A stretch of 64,000 nucleotides of DNA from Nocardioides luti (GCF_014212315.1 NZ_JACKXE010000001.1:3534001-3598000); one strand, 5' to 3'. Positions 1 through 13,471 are shown, counted from the first letter of the stretch. Translations and numbers: made by a program. Notes: generated by a model not told the origin, from the sequence alone.

Positions 1-267
1 GCCCCCGTCGGCGAGGGTGAGCGCTCGCCCTCCGAGCGGCTCGGCGGCTGGGACGCCGCCTTCGGCAGCGCCGAGGCGCGTGTCGCCCTCCAGCCCCTCC
101 TGGCCACGCTCACCGAGCGCGAGCGCAAGATCCTCGAGATGCGCTTCGTCGGCGGCTGCACGCAGGCCGAGATCGGCGCCGAGGTCGGCGTGACGCAGAT
201 GCAGGTCTCGCGGCTGCTCGCCCGGATCCTCACCCGCCTGCGCCGGCGGCTCGAGGACGCCGCCTGA
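1..267 (+). CDS. RNA polymerase sigma factor, SigB/SigF family (C-terminal part)
   Basis: The open frame enters from the left edge and ends at TGA 265-267, leaving 88 residues. The visible part is sigma region 4: a linker, then TLTERERKILEMRF and a helix-turn-helix (CTQAEIGAEVGVTQMQVSRL), which recognises the -35 element. The QMQVSRL recognition helix is typical of the SigB/SigF/SigG (group 3) stress and sporulation sigma factors, so an alternative rather than primary sigma factor is likely. Regions 2 and 3 lie outside the window, so the subtype and any anti-sigma partner cannot be judged. The next gene starts 23 nt downstream from its own promoter. Confidence 0.88.
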   Translation, partial: APVGEGERSPSERLGGWDAAFGSAEARVALQPLLATLTERERKILEMRFVGGCTQAEIGAEVGVTQMQVSRLLARILTRLRRRLEDAA

Positions 268-278
268 GGCTGTCGGGC

Positions 279-284
279 TAGCCT
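279..284 (+). promoter_or_regulatory. -10 element of paaI-like gene (leaderless)
   Basis: TAGCCT fits the actinobacterial TANNNT -10 consensus and ends 6 nt before the GTG at 291. Transcription would therefore begin at or next to the start codon, giving a leaderless mRNA. No Shine-Dalgarno sequence precedes this GTG. Confidence 0.55.
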
Positions 285-290
285 GACGGC

Positions 291-740
291 GTGACTCCCG
301 AGCAGATCGCCCGCGGCAGCGCGGAGGCGATGTGGGCCGAGGACCGCGCCAGCCAGGCGCTCGGCATGACCCTCGACGAGGTCGGCCCCGGCACCGCCAC
401 GCTGCGGATGACCGTCCGCGACGACATGGTCAACGGGCACGACATCGGGCACGGCGGGCTCACCTTCACGCTGGCGGACTCGGCGTTCGCCTTCGCGTGC
501 AACTCCTACAACCGCCGCACCGTCGCGGCCGGGGCGGAGATCCGCTTCCGTGCCCCGACCCGGGCCGGTGACGAGCTGGTCGCGGTCGCCGTCGAGCGCG
601 AGCGGGTCGGCCGGGACGGGACGTACGACGTCACCGTGACCGCGGGCGAGACGGTCGTGGCAACGTTCGTCGGCCGGTCCAAGGAGATCGGCGGCGCCTT
701 CTGGGGCGAGACGGGGAGCGAGGCGCCCGGTGGCCGGTGA
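291..740 (+). CDS. paaI: PaaI-like hotdog thioesterase
   Basis: 149 aa, the usual size for a single hotdog-fold PaaI thioesterase. Family features include the substrate-contact segment NGHDIGHGGLTFTLADSAFAFACN (about residues 45-68) and the later strand AGAEIRFRAPTRAGDELVAVA. PaaI enzymes hydrolyse (hydroxy)phenylacetyl-CoA and related aryl-CoA esters, rescuing CoA when the phenylacetate pathway stalls. The GTG start is placed directly after a -10 hexamer. The last 11 nt overlap the start of the PaaK-like gene, so the two are translationally coupled. Only these two paa-type genes are visible; the paaABCDE oxygenase is not in the window, so the real substrate could be another aryl-CoA. Confidence 0.85.
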   Translation: MTPEQIARGSAEAMWAEDRASQALGMTLDEVGPGTATLRMTVRDDMVNGHDIGHGGLTFTLADSAFAFACNSYNRRTVAAGAEIRFRAPTRAGDELVAVAVERERVGRDGTYDVTVTAGETVVATFVGRSKEIGGAFWGETGSEAPGGR

Positions 741-2007
741 GATCCCGGACCTCGACCGTGCCGGGCTCGAGGCCCTCCAGCTGGAGCGGCTGCGCGACAC
801 CCTGCGCCGTGCCCACGAGCACGTGCCGCACTACCGACGCGCGTTCGCGGACGCCGGGGTCACGCCCGACGACCTGCACACGCTGGCGGACCTCGCCCGG
901 TTCCCCTTCACGGCCAAGGCCGACCTCCGCGACAACTACCCCTTCGGCATGTTCGCGGTGCCCCGCGAGGACGTCTCCCGGGTCCACGCCAGCAGCGGCA
1001 CCACCGGCAAGCCCACCGTCGTCGGCTACACCCGCGAGGACCTCGACACCTGGGCCGAGGTGATGGCGCGCTCGATCCGCGCCGCCGGTGGCCGCCCGGG
1101 CGACCTCGTGCACGTGGCCTACGGCTACGGCCTGTTCACCGGCGGCCTCGGCGCGCACTACGGCGCCGAGCGGCTCGGCTGCACCGTGGTGCCCGTCAGC
1201 GGCGGGATGACCGAGCGCCAGGTCCAGCTCATCGTCGACTTCCGGCCCCGCGTGATCATGGTGACCCCGTCGTACTTCCTCGCGATCCTCGACGAGATGG
1301 ACGCCCAGGGCATCGACCCGCGCAGCACCTCGCTCGAGGTGGGCATCTTCGGTGCGGAGCCGTGGACCGACGAGATGCGCCGGGCGGTCGAGCGCCGCTC
1401 CGGGCTGCGGGCCGTCGACATCTACGGCCTGTCGGAGGTGATGGGCCCGGGCGTCTCGCAGGAGGCGGGGGAGACCCAGGACGGCCTGCACGTGTGGGAG
1501 GACCACTTCCTCCCCGAGGTCATCGACCCGGTCACCCACGAGGTGCTGCCCGACGGCGAGGAGGGTGAGCTGGTGTTCACCTCGCTCACCAAGCAGGCGA
1601 TGCCCGTCGTCCGCTACCGGACGCGCGACCTGACCCGGCTGCTCCCCGGGACGGCGTACCCCGCCTTCCGCAGGATGCAGAAGGTCACCGGCCGCACCGA
1701 CGACATGATGATCGTGCGCGGGGTGAACGTCTTCCCGACCCAGGTCGAGGAGCAGATCCTCGCGGTCGAGGGGCTCGCCCCGCACTACCTCTGCGTGCTG
1801 ACCCGTCCCGGCAACCTCGACGAGCTCACCGTGCAGGTCGAGGCCGCGGAGGCGTCGTACGACGCCGGGCGCGCCGACCTGCTGGGCGCCGAGCTCGCCG
1901 GGCGGGTCAAGAGCCGGATCGGGGTCACCGCCCGCGTCGAGGTGCTGGCACCGCACGCCCTCGAGCGCTCGCTCGGCAAGGCGAAGCGGATCAGCGACCG
2001 GCGCTGA
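730..2007 (+). CDS. paaK: phenylacetate-CoA ligase (AMP-forming)
   Basis: 425 aa, close to the family length of about 430-440. It activates phenylacetate or a related aryl acid to the CoA thioester using ATP, the first step of aerobic phenylacetate breakdown. Visible signatures are the P-loop SSGTTGKPTVVGYT (about residues 93-106), the adenylate-binding YGLSEVMGPG (about 232-241), RTRDLTRLL and the C-terminal hinge/lid segment MMIVRGVNVFPTQVEEQIL. The GTG start at 730 lies inside the end of the upstream thioesterase gene. Thioesterase plus ligase is a common paa arrangement. Assignment to PaaK rather than a broader aryl-CoA ligase rests on overall motif pattern and partner. Confidence 0.88.
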   Translation: MAGEIPDLDRAGLEALQLERLRDTLRRAHEHVPHYRRAFADAGVTPDDLHTLADLARFPFTAKADLRDNYPFGMFAVPREDVSRVHASSGTTGKPTVVGYTREDLDTWAEVMARSIRAAGGRPGDLVHVAYGYGLFTGGLGAHYGAERLGCTVVPVSGGMTERQVQLIVDFRPRVIMVTPSYFLAILDEMDAQGIDPRSTSLEVGIFGAEPWTDEMRRAVERRSGLRAVDIYGLSEVMGPGVSQEAGETQDGLHVWEDHFLPEVIDPVTHEVLPDGEEGELVFTSLTKQAMPVVRYRTRDLTRLLPGTAYPAFRRMQKVTGRTDDMMIVRGVNVFPTQVEEQILAVEGLAPHYLCVLTRPGNLDELTVQVEAAEASYDAGRADLLGAELAGRVKSRIGVTARVEVLAPHALERSLGKAKRISDRR

Positions 2008-2025
2008 GGCACCCGGCCGCCCGCG

Positions 2026-2898
2026 TCAGCGCGGGAAGATCTCGGGCAGCTCGGACGCGCGGCCGGTGAACTCCGGCGTGCGCTTCTCCTTGAAGGCCGC
2101 GACGCCCTCCTTGCCGTCGCCGATCGACGTGTGGAACATCGCCAGCGAGTCGGAGAGGTGGGCGTCGAGCGGCTCGGGCGCCGCGCCGTTGCGGTAGAGC
2201 AGCTGCTTGGCCAGCGCCAGGGCCACGGGGGAGCGGTCCACGACGAAGGAGCGCGCCAGCTCCAGGGCCGCGGGCAGCAGGTCGTCGGGCTCGTGGACCG
2301 AGCGGACCAGCCGGCCGGTCAGCGCCTGCTCGGCGGTGAGGATGTCGGCGGCGTACACCCACTCCAGCGCCTGCTGGATCCCGACGATGCGCGGCAGGAA
2401 CCACGACGAGCAGGCCTCGGGCACGATGCCGAGACGGCCGAAGACGAAGCCGATCCGGGCCTTGGTCGACGCCATCCGGATGTCCATCGCGAGCGTCATG
2501 GTGGCGCCGATGCCGACCGCCGCGCCGTTGATCGCGCCGATGACGGGCTTGGGCAGCGCGTGGATCGCCAGGGTGACCCGGCCGCCGGTGTCGCGGAGGG
2601 CCGAGTGGAACGGCTCCTCGGTGAGGTGGTCGCGCAGGTCCTCGGGCGTCGGGCTGAGCGACTCGTCGAGACCGAAGACGTTGCCCTCGGCCGACAGGTC
2701 CATGCCGGCGCAGAACGCCCGCCCGGACCCGGTGACCACGACGGCCCGGACCGCGTCGTCGCGCGCGTCGGTGAGGAAGACCCGCTCCAGCTCGCGGGCC
2801 ATCGTGAGGTCGAAGGCGTTGAGCGCGTCGGGGCGGTTCAGGGTCAGCGTGGCGATGCCGTCGGCGTCGACCGACCAGTCCAGGGTCTCGTAGGTCAT
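2026..2898 (-). CDS. enoyl-CoA hydratase/isomerase (crotonase) family protein
   Basis: 290 aa. The frame is open far upstream, but the protein begins with MTYETLDWSV at 2898, followed by the standard crotonase start IATLTLNRPDALNAF. The oxyanion-hole and active-site segments are AFCAGMDLS (about residue 65) and NGAAVGIGATMTLAMDIRMAS (about 126-146). Members hydrate or isomerise acyl-CoA thioesters in beta-oxidation or aromatic-acid degradation. The gene lies 17 nt downstream of an LCP gene on the same strand, so the two may be co-transcribed, and it is convergent with the paaK-like gene. The exact substrate cannot be read from sequence. Confidence 0.87.
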   Translation of the reverse strand: MTYETLDWSVDADGIATLTLNRPDALNAFDLTMARELERVFLTDARDDAVRAVVVTGSGRAFCAGMDLSAEGNVFGLDESLSPTPEDLRDHLTEEPFHSALRDTGGRVTLAIHALPKPVIGAINGAAVGIGATMTLAMDIRMASTKARIGFVFGRLGIVPEACSSWFLPRIVGIQQALEWVYAADILTAEQALTGRLVRSVHEPDDLLPAALELARSFVVDRSPVALALAKQLLYRNGAAPEPLDAHLSDSLAMFHTSIGDGKEGVAAFKEKRTPEFTGRASELPEIFPR

Positions 2899-2915
2899 GC
2901 GCCGATCCTCTCCGA

Positions 2916-4148
2916 TCACCCGGTGGCGCCCTTCGGCAGGCCCGTGGGGGTGCAGAGGCTCTTCGGGATGTCGGCCGTCTGGTCCTTGATGATGTAGCCG
3001 AACATCTGCTTGCTGCGGGTCGGGTCCCAGTGCACGGCCAGGTCGGCGATCGGGACGACGCAGCTCAGGCCGTTGTCCCCGTTGACGTGCGTCATCGCGG
3101 AGGCCCACTGGCCGGCCCGGAGCACCGAGGTGCCCTCGCCGAAGGCGAAGAAGTCCGGGACCGCGGTGAGCAGGTTCCAGTAGCGGAACGGGTTGAGGAA
3201 CGTCCACGGCGAGACGACCTTCTTGCCGACCGCGGCCACGACCTCCCGCTGGTGCTTGACCCGGTCGATGTCGCCGATGTTCGAGGTGTGCCGCGAGCGG
3301 GCGTAGCCCAGCGCGGTGGCGCCGTCGGCCTCCTGGCAGCCCTTCTTGATGTCGAGCTTGGCCAGCTTGTCCTGCATGTCGGTGGTGGGGCAGATGGTGA
3401 TGCCGCCGACCGCGTCGACGACGCCGGCCAGCCCGCCGAGGCCGATCTCCACGTAGTCGTCGATCCGGATGCCGGTGTTGCTCTCGACGGTGCGCACGAG
3501 CAGCTTGGCGCCGCCGTACGCGAAGGCCGCGTTGATCTTGGTCGTGCCGTGGCCCGGGATGTCGACGAGCGAGTCGCGCGGGATCGACATGAGCAGGTTC
3601 GGGCCCGAGCCGGTGTGCAGGATCAGGATCGTGTCCGTGCGCTGGCCCTGGGCGTTGCCGGTGCCGAGGCGCTTGCGCTCGGCGGGGCTGAGGCCGGCCC
3701 GCGAGTCGCTGCCGACCAGGAGGTACGTCGTGCCCGGCTGGTCGTCGGGGCGGTTGCCGCTCGGCTCCCACGGGACCTTGTTGACGTTGTGCCAGGCGTA
3801 GATCGGCACGAAGACCAGGTAAACGAGGTAGAGCAGGACCAGCAGGAAGATCCACCGGAGCCGGAAGCGCGGGCGGCGGAACCCACGGCCGGTGCGGCCG
3901 GTCGAGCCCGGCGGGGGAGCGGCCGGGGGCGGTGTGGGACGGGTCGCGGGGCGCGGCGGCTGCTGCCCACGCGGGGTGTCGCGGGGGACCGCGGGCATCA
4001 TCCGGGTCTCGTCGGGGCGCGGCTGGCGCGGCACCGCGCGGGTCGCGTCGTCGTTGCCGGGGGCGGGCGCGCCACCCTTGCCGTAGAGCCAGTTGTACTC
4101 GGGCGTCCCCTTCTCGGGGCCGCCGTTTCCCCGGGGACCGTCAGCCAT
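2916..4148 (-). CDS. LytR-CpsA-Psr (LCP) family cell-wall glycopolymer ligase
   Basis: 410 aa. A proline-rich, low-complexity cytoplasmic N-terminus (about residues 1-95) precedes one membrane helix (RWIFLLVLLYLVYLVFVPIY, about 98-117) and an extracellular LCP domain. LCP hallmarks are LLVGSDSRAGLS, the arginine motif QRTDTILIL, the phosphate-contacting SIPRDSLVDIPGHG and the IDDYVEIGLGGLAGVVDAVGG segment. LCP enzymes move lipid-linked glycopolymers onto peptidoglycan. It is divergent from the thioesterase gene at 4172 and close to the second LCP gene and the galactan locus, so it may attach the same or another wall polymer. Confidence 0.9.
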   Translation of the reverse strand: MADGPRGNGGPEKGTPEYNWLYGKGGAPAPGNDDATRAVPRQPRPDETRMMPAVPRDTPRGQQPPRPATRPTPPPAAPPPGSTGRTGRGFRRPRFRLRWIFLLVLLYLVYLVFVPIYAWHNVNKVPWEPSGNRPDDQPGTTYLLVGSDSRAGLSPAERKRLGTGNAQGQRTDTILILHTGSGPNLLMSIPRDSLVDIPGHGTTKINAAFAYGGAKLLVRTVESNTGIRIDDYVEIGLGGLAGVVDAVGGITICPTTDMQDKLAKLDIKKGCQEADGATALGYARSRHTSNIGDIDRVKHQREVVAAVGKKVVSPWTFLNPFRYWNLLTAVPDFFAFGEGTSVLRAGQWASAMTHVNGDNGLSCVVPIADLAVHWDPTRSKQMFGYIIKDQTADIPKSLCTPTGLPKGATG

Positions 4149-4159
4149 GCCCGGAACGC

Positions 4160-4165
4160 TACCGT
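4160..4165 (+). promoter_or_regulatory. -10 element of acyl-CoA thioesterase gene (leaderless)
   Basis: TACCGT ends 6 nt before the ATG at 4172. The promoter sits in the 23-nt gap between this gene and the divergent LCP start at 4148, so it supports both the ATG choice and a leaderless transcript. Confidence 0.5.
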
Positions 4166-4171
4166 GCCCCC

Positions 4172-4681
4172 ATGTGCCCGGAGCCGAACGCCGTCCCGCC
4201 GTCGTACGCCCGCGTGTCGCTGGCCGTCATCACCTCCACGCGTGAGGCGAACCTGCTCGGCAACGTGCACGGCGGCGAGATCATGAAGCTGGCCGACTCC
4301 ACGGCCGGCGCGGTCGCCCAGCGGCACAGCGGTGGCCCCGCCGTGACCGCCGCGATGGACGAGATGGCCTTCCTCGAGCCGGTGCACGTGGGCGACATCG
4401 TGCGCACCTTCGCCCAGGTCAACTGGACCGGACGCTCCTCCATGGAGATCGGGGTGCGGATCGAGACCCAGCCCTGGAACGACCCCTCGCAGGTCTCGCT
4501 GCACGTGGCCTCGGCGTACTTCGTCTTCGTCGCGATCGACGCCGAGGGCCGCTCCCGCCCCATCCCGCAGCTGCACCCGGAGACGCCCGACGAGGTGCGC
4601 CGGATGCGGGAGGCCGAGATCCGCCGCTCGCACCGGCTGGCCAAGAAGCAGGAGATCGAGGTCGGGCGCGAGGGTTCCTGA
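4172..4681 (+). CDS. acyl-CoA thioesterase, hotdog fold (YciA/BACH type)
   Basis: 169 aa with one hotdog domain. The start MCPEPNAVPPSYARVSL is placed at the ATG just after a -10 hexamer. The BFIT/BACH-type motif TREANLLGNVHGGEIMKLADSTAGAVAQRHSG (about residues 22-53) is followed by AAMDEMAFLEPVHVGDIV, both conserved in broad-range acyl-CoA hydrolases. These proteins release free fatty acids and CoA in the cytoplasm. The basic C-terminal tail is less conserved. No operon partner is evident; the next gene has its own promoter region and ribosome binding site. Confidence 0.85.
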   Translation: MCPEPNAVPPSYARVSLAVITSTREANLLGNVHGGEIMKLADSTAGAVAQRHSGGPAVTAAMDEMAFLEPVHVGDIVRTFAQVNWTGRSSMEIGVRIETQPWNDPSQVSLHVASAYFVFVAIDAEGRSRPIPQLHPETPDEVRRMREAEIRRSHRLAKKQEIEVGREGS

Positions 4682-4744
4682 CCCGTTCGGGTCGACCTCG
4701 CGGGCTCCGGCGCGTCGCGGCCGCGTGTGACCCCTGTGACTGGT

Positions 4745-4750
4745 GATACT
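4745..4750 (+). promoter_or_regulatory. possible -10 element of the galactan-locus LCP gene
   Basis: GATACT lies about 50 nt before the ATG at 4800. A leader of roughly 40 nt would carry the AGAGAGG ribosome binding site at about 4785-4791. No clear -35 was found. Confidence 0.35.
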
Positions 4751-4799
4751 GGCGGGCAGTACTTCCCCACAGCCCCACCCTCAGCAGAGAGGCATCTCG

Positions 4800-6251
4800 A
4801 TGCCACCCGTCTCTTCCCCCGGGTTGCACGACAGCCACCGTCAGGGTCCCCGCTTCACGGCCGGTGACCGGGCGGCCCGCGTGCGCTTCCGCCGTGCCAT
4901 GGCGCTCATGGCCATGACCCTCGTCCTGCCCGGATCCGCCCAGCTGGTCGCCGGGAACCGCCGGGTCGGCCTGATCGCCCTGCGCATCTGGTTCGCCCTC
5001 GTCGTCGCGGTCGTCACCACCGGCGTGATCGGGCTGGCCTGGCACGAGCTGGTCTTCAAGCTGGCCACCGAGACGCTCCTGCTCGGGCTGCTGCGCTTCG
5101 CCCTGATGCTGCTCGCGATCGGGTGGGCCGGGCTCTTCGTCGACGCGTGGCGGATCGGCCAGCCGTTGACGCTGGCGATGGGCCACCGCCGGGCCGCGGT
5201 CGGCGTGAACGGCGTGCTCTGCCTCTCCGTCGCCGGCTCCCTGCTCTTCGGCGCGCACCTCGTCGGGGTGCAGCGCGACCTGATGCTCACGATGTTCGGC
5301 AACGGCGCGGCCTCCGGCTCGCACGACGGCCGCTACAACGTGCTGCTCGTCGGCGGCGACTCCGGCGCCGGCCGCTGGGGCCTGCGCCCCGACTCCATGA
5401 CGATCGCCAGCATCGACGAGGAGACCGGCAAGACGGTCCTCATCGGGCTGCCGCGCAACATGACGAACTTCCCCTTCGTCAAGGGCTCCGTCATGCACCA
5501 GCAGTTCCCCGACGGCTTCGACGCGGACTACCTCAACGGCGTCAGCACCTGGGCCCAGGACAACACCGAGCTCTTCCCAAAGAGCGACACCCCGGGCATG
5601 GACGCCACGATCATGGCGATCGAGGGCATCACCGGGCTCAAGATCAACTACTGGGCGATGGTCAACCTCCAGGGCTTCAAGGACCTGGTCGACGCCGTCG
5701 GCGGGGTCACCCTCACCGTCCGCTCGCCGATCCCGGTCGGCGGCCTCGGCAGCGACGTCACCGGCTACATCCAGCCCGGCACGCGCAAGCTCAACGGGCA
5801 CGACACGCTCTGGTACGCCCGGGCCCGCGAGGGCTCCGACGACTACTCGCGGATGGCCCGCCAGAAGTGCGTGATGAACGCGATGCTGCAGCAGATCAGC
5901 CCCCAGGTCGCGGTCCGGAACTTCGAGAAGATCGCCCAGGCGAGCTCCGCGATGATCTCGACCGACATCCCCGCCGGCGAGGTCGACCGCTTCCTCTCCC
6001 TGGCCCTCAAGGCCAAGAGCCAGAAGGTCGCGACGCTGTCGCTGGTGCCGCCGATGATCAACACCGCGGACCCCGACATCAAGCTGATCAAGCGCAAGGT
6101 GACCGAGGCCATCGACCGCTCCGAGGGCACCGCCAAGGCGGCGCCGGCGAAGAAGAAGAAGAGCGCCGACGTGGTCACGGGCGGGTCCGTGGGGTCGCTG
6201 GCCAACGGGTACGCCGCCAACCAGTCGGACGACCTCGGCTCCGCTTGCTGA
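4800..6251 (+). CDS. LCP family protein with four N-terminal membrane helices
   Basis: 483 aa. The ATG at 4800 is preferred over the in-frame GTG at 4743 because AGAGAGG sits about 8 nt upstream. The N-terminal 170 residues hold about four hydrophobic helices (MALMAMTLVLPGSAQLVAG; LRIWFALVVAVVTTGVIGL; LLRFALMLLAIGWAGLFV; GVNGVLCLSVAGSLLFGAHL), more than the single anchor of typical LCP enzymes. The LCP domain follows: NVLLVGGDSGAGRWGLRPDS, SIDEETGKTVLIGLPRNMTN, then GITGLKINYWAMVNLQGFKDLVDAVGGV. It is the first gene of the galactan module, so attachment of exported galactan to peptidoglycan is the obvious proposal, by analogy with mycobacterial Lcp1. The tail is lysine-rich. Confidence 0.88.
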   Translation: MPPVSSPGLHDSHRQGPRFTAGDRAARVRFRRAMALMAMTLVLPGSAQLVAGNRRVGLIALRIWFALVVAVVTTGVIGLAWHELVFKLATETLLLGLLRFALMLLAIGWAGLFVDAWRIGQPLTLAMGHRRAAVGVNGVLCLSVAGSLLFGAHLVGVQRDLMLTMFGNGAASGSHDGRYNVLLVGGDSGAGRWGLRPDSMTIASIDEETGKTVLIGLPRNMTNFPFVKGSVMHQQFPDGFDADYLNGVSTWAQDNTELFPKSDTPGMDATIMAIEGITGLKINYWAMVNLQGFKDLVDAVGGVTLTVRSPIPVGGLGSDVTGYIQPGTRKLNGHDTLWYARAREGSDDYSRMARQKCVMNAMLQQISPQVAVRNFEKIAQASSAMISTDIPAGEVDRFLSLALKAKSQKVATLSLVPPMINTADPDIKLIKRKVTEAIDRSEGTAKAAPAKKKKSADVVTGGSVGSLANGYAANQSDDLGSAC

Positions 6252-6272
6252 CCGGGTCGCCGACCTCCCTAC

Positions 6273-6278
6273 TACTGT
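6273..6278 (+). promoter_or_regulatory. -10 element deciding the GT2 start (leaderless)
   Basis: TACTGT ends 7 nt before the GTG at 6286. The alternative GTG at 6277 overlaps this hexamer, which favours 6286 as the true start. Confidence 0.5.
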
Positions 6279-6285
6279 GTCGGCC

Positions 6286-11365
<5,080 letters not shown>

Positions 11366-11373
<8 letters not shown>

Positions 11374-12283
11374 CACCTCCGAGCGTCCCGCCGGCACGCC
11401 CGACAACCACGGCGTCCGCGTCGTCGACGCGCCGCTGCTGCCGCCGGCCGCGAACAACGGCCTGGTGGGGGTCTTCCAGCGCCGCTACCTGCTCAAGCTG
11501 CTGGTGCGCCGCGAGATCAGCGCGCGCTACCAGGGCTCGTTCCTGGGGCTGATCTGGTCCTACATCAACCCGCTCTCGCAGTTCCTCATCTACTACGTCG
11601 TGATGGGCATCCTGTTCAAGCTCCACCAGGACGTGCCGAACTTCGCGATCCACATGTTCTGCGGGATCATCATCGTCCACTTCTTCAACGAGACCTTCAA
11701 CGCCGGGACGCGCTCGATCGTGCGCAACAAGTCCCTGGTCAAGAAGATGGCGGTGCCGCGGGAGATGTTCCCGGTCGCGTCGATGCTGGTCTCCGGCTAC
11801 CACGTGCTGCCGCAGCTGGTGATCATGGTGATCGCCTGCACCTGGCTGGGCTGGGTCCCCGACGCCGGCGGCGCGCTGGCGCTGGCGCTCGCGCTGCTCA
11901 TCATCATGACGATGGGCACCGCGATGGCGCTGCTGTTCAGCGCCGCCAACGTCTTCTTCCGCGACATCTCCAACGTCGCGAACATCCTGACGAACTTCGT
12001 GCGCTTCGGCGTGCCGATGATCTACCCCTTCAGCTACGTCGACGACCGCTTCGGCCGGTTCGCGGCGTACTACCTCTGGAACCCGATCGCCGACGCCGTG
12101 CTGCTCTTCCAGCGCGCGTTCTGGATCGGCACCACCAAGGACGCGAAGCCGACGCCGGCCACCGACCTGCCCGACACCCTCTTCGCCTACGGCTTCGCCG
12201 CGCTGCTCGCGTCGGTCGTCGTGCTCGGCATCGGGCAGCTCGTCTTCAGCCGCCTCGAGGACAAGATCCCGGAGCGCCTCTGA
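11366..12283 (+). CDS. wzm: ABC-2 type polysaccharide exporter, permease subunit (Wzm-like)
   Basis: 305 aa. After a short cytoplasmic N-terminus the protein has the Wzm/TagG-type entry RREISARYQGSFLGLIWSYINPL and about six membrane helices (for example FLIYYVVMGILF, MFCGIIIVHFF, LALALALLIIMTMGTAMALLF, and a last one near LLASVVVLGIGQLVFSRLEDKIPERL). Such permeases flip undecaprenyl-linked polymers to the outer face of the membrane. The gene overlaps glfT2 and its stop overlaps the start of the ATPase gene (TGATG). By context the substrate is lipid-linked galactan, as proposed for mycobacterial Rv3781/Rv3783. Confidence 0.92.
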
Positions 12284-13086
12284 TGACCTACTCCGACACC
12301 ACGTCCATCGTCGTCGACAACGTCACGAAGGACTTCACGCTCCGCTACCACCGGACGTTCAAGCAGATGAGCGTCGCGATGCTCAAGGGTCGCGAGATCA
12401 GCGACACCTTCCAGGCCATCGACGGCGTCTCCTTCACCGTCGAGCAGGGCGAGTCGATCGGCCTGATGGGGCTCAACGGCTCCGGCAAGAGCACCCTGCT
12501 CAAGATGATCAACGGGGTGATGAAGCCCGACACCGGCCAGATCCTCACCCGCGGCCGGATCGCGGGCCTGATCGCGACCGGCGCGGGCTTCCACCCGCAG
12601 CTCAGCGGCCGCGAGAACGTCTACCTCAACGCCGCCATCCTCGGCATGGGGGAGAAGGAGACCGAGGCGAAGTTCGACGAGATCATCGAGTTCGCCGGCA
12701 TCGGCCGCTTCCTCGACACCCCCGTCGGCAACTACTCCTCGGGCATGTACGCCCGCCTCGGCTTCTCGGTCGCCGTGCACGTCGACTCCGACATCTTCCT
12801 GGCCGACGAGGTGCTCGCGGTCGGTGACCGCCCCTTCAAGAAGAAGTGCCTGGAGAAGATGCAGGAGGTCCGCGAGAGCGGACGCACCCTCTTCTACGTC
12901 AGCCACGCCGCCGGGTCGGTCCGCAAGATGTGCGACCGGGTGATCGTGCTCGAGAACGGCCGGGTCGGCTTCGACGGCGACGTCAACGAGGGGATCCGCT
13001 ACCTCAAGTACGACGACGACAAGGTCGAGAACGAGCCGGACGAGAACGACGAGATGGACGACGAGGAGCTCGGCGCCGACATCTGA
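12283..13086 (+). CDS. wzt: ABC transporter ATPase for polysaccharide export (Wzt-like)
   Basis: 267 aa. Walker A is GLNGSGKSTLLKMI (about residues 63-76); the signature motif is NYSSGMYARLGFSVAVH and the Walker B is DIFLADEVLAVGD, with the switch His in YVSHAAGS. The QLSGRENVYLNAAILGMG segment is typical of Wzt/TagH-type exporters. There is no C-terminal carbohydrate-binding domain; the protein ends in an acidic tail (from VENEPDENDEMDDEE), so export is probably not coupled to a specific chain terminator. It is the last gene of the galactan operon; the next 1.2 kb is gene-free. Confidence 0.93.
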   Translation: MTYSDTTSIVVDNVTKDFTLRYHRTFKQMSVAMLKGREISDTFQAIDGVSFTVEQGESIGLMGLNGSGKSTLLKMINGVMKPDTGQILTRGRIAGLIATGAGFHPQLSGRENVYLNAAILGMGEKETEAKFDEIIEFAGIGRFLDTPVGNYSSGMYARLGFSVAVHVDSDIFLADEVLAVGDRPFKKKCLEKMQEVRESGRTLFYVSHAAGSVRKMCDRVIVLENGRVGFDGDVNEGIRYLKYDDDKVENEPDENDEMDDEELGADI

Positions 13087-13096
13087 GGATGTCGCC

Positions 13097-13430
13097 GCGC
13101 TGGTGCGCGGCTGAGGGTGTGCGACCGGGGCTATCTCTCCGGTCAGCCGGGCGGCGTCCTGCGTCTGGCTGGGTGCCCCTCCTCGCGTCGGCTGCGCCGG
13201 TTCCTGCGGTCCGAGGGGGCGGGCGGGCGGGAACCACCCCTTCCGCTCGTTCCTCGCTCCAGGGGGGCCAGTCCCAGCCACCGCCCGCCCGCCCCCTCGG
13301 CCCTCCGGACCCGACTCCGCCGCCGCGGTCCGGGGCGCCTTGCCTGCGGGTCGCCGTCCGGGTGTGCGGAGGCGCTCCGCCCGGCTGTTGCGGTGGGTGG
13401 GGGAGGGGGAGTCCGGGTGCGGACTCGTTC
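13097..13430 (+). repeat. GC-rich long direct repeat, copy 1
   Basis: Begins near GTGTGCGACCGGGG and ends with GTGCGGACTCGTTC. It aligns with copy 2 (13525-13847). The block 13202-13313 is identical over 112 bp with 13626-13737; the flanks match with scattered substitutions and small gaps. It contains a perfect 20-bp inverted repeat around a 50-nt loop. Confidence 0.85.
13211..13300. repeat. hairpin element 1: 20-bp perfect arms, 50-nt loop
   Basis: Left arm 13211-13230 (CCGAGGGGGCGGGCGGGCGG) is the exact reverse complement of 13281-13300. The loop 13231-13280 is 50 nt and starts GAACCACCCC. The same structure recurs in copy 2 and, with the loop inverted and different arms, at 13923-14006. 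Confidence 0.85.
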
Positions 13431-13441
13431 ATTGAGCGTGA

Positions 13442-13471
13442 GATCAGGATTTCGGGCCCGAGATCTTGATC
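13442..13471. repeat. 30-bp imperfect palindrome between the direct repeats
   Basis: Arms 13442-13456 and 13457-13471 pair at 13 of 15 positions around a central GGGCCC. There is no downstream T-run, so a classical terminator is not supported. A related 19-bp sequence (ATGGGATCAAG...CGGG) occurs on the other strand at about 61075-61093. Confidence 0.6.

Noticed and set aside
2899-3855. Upstream extension of the crotonase reading frame
   Set aside because: Lies inside the LCP gene; the crotonase domain starts normally at 2898.
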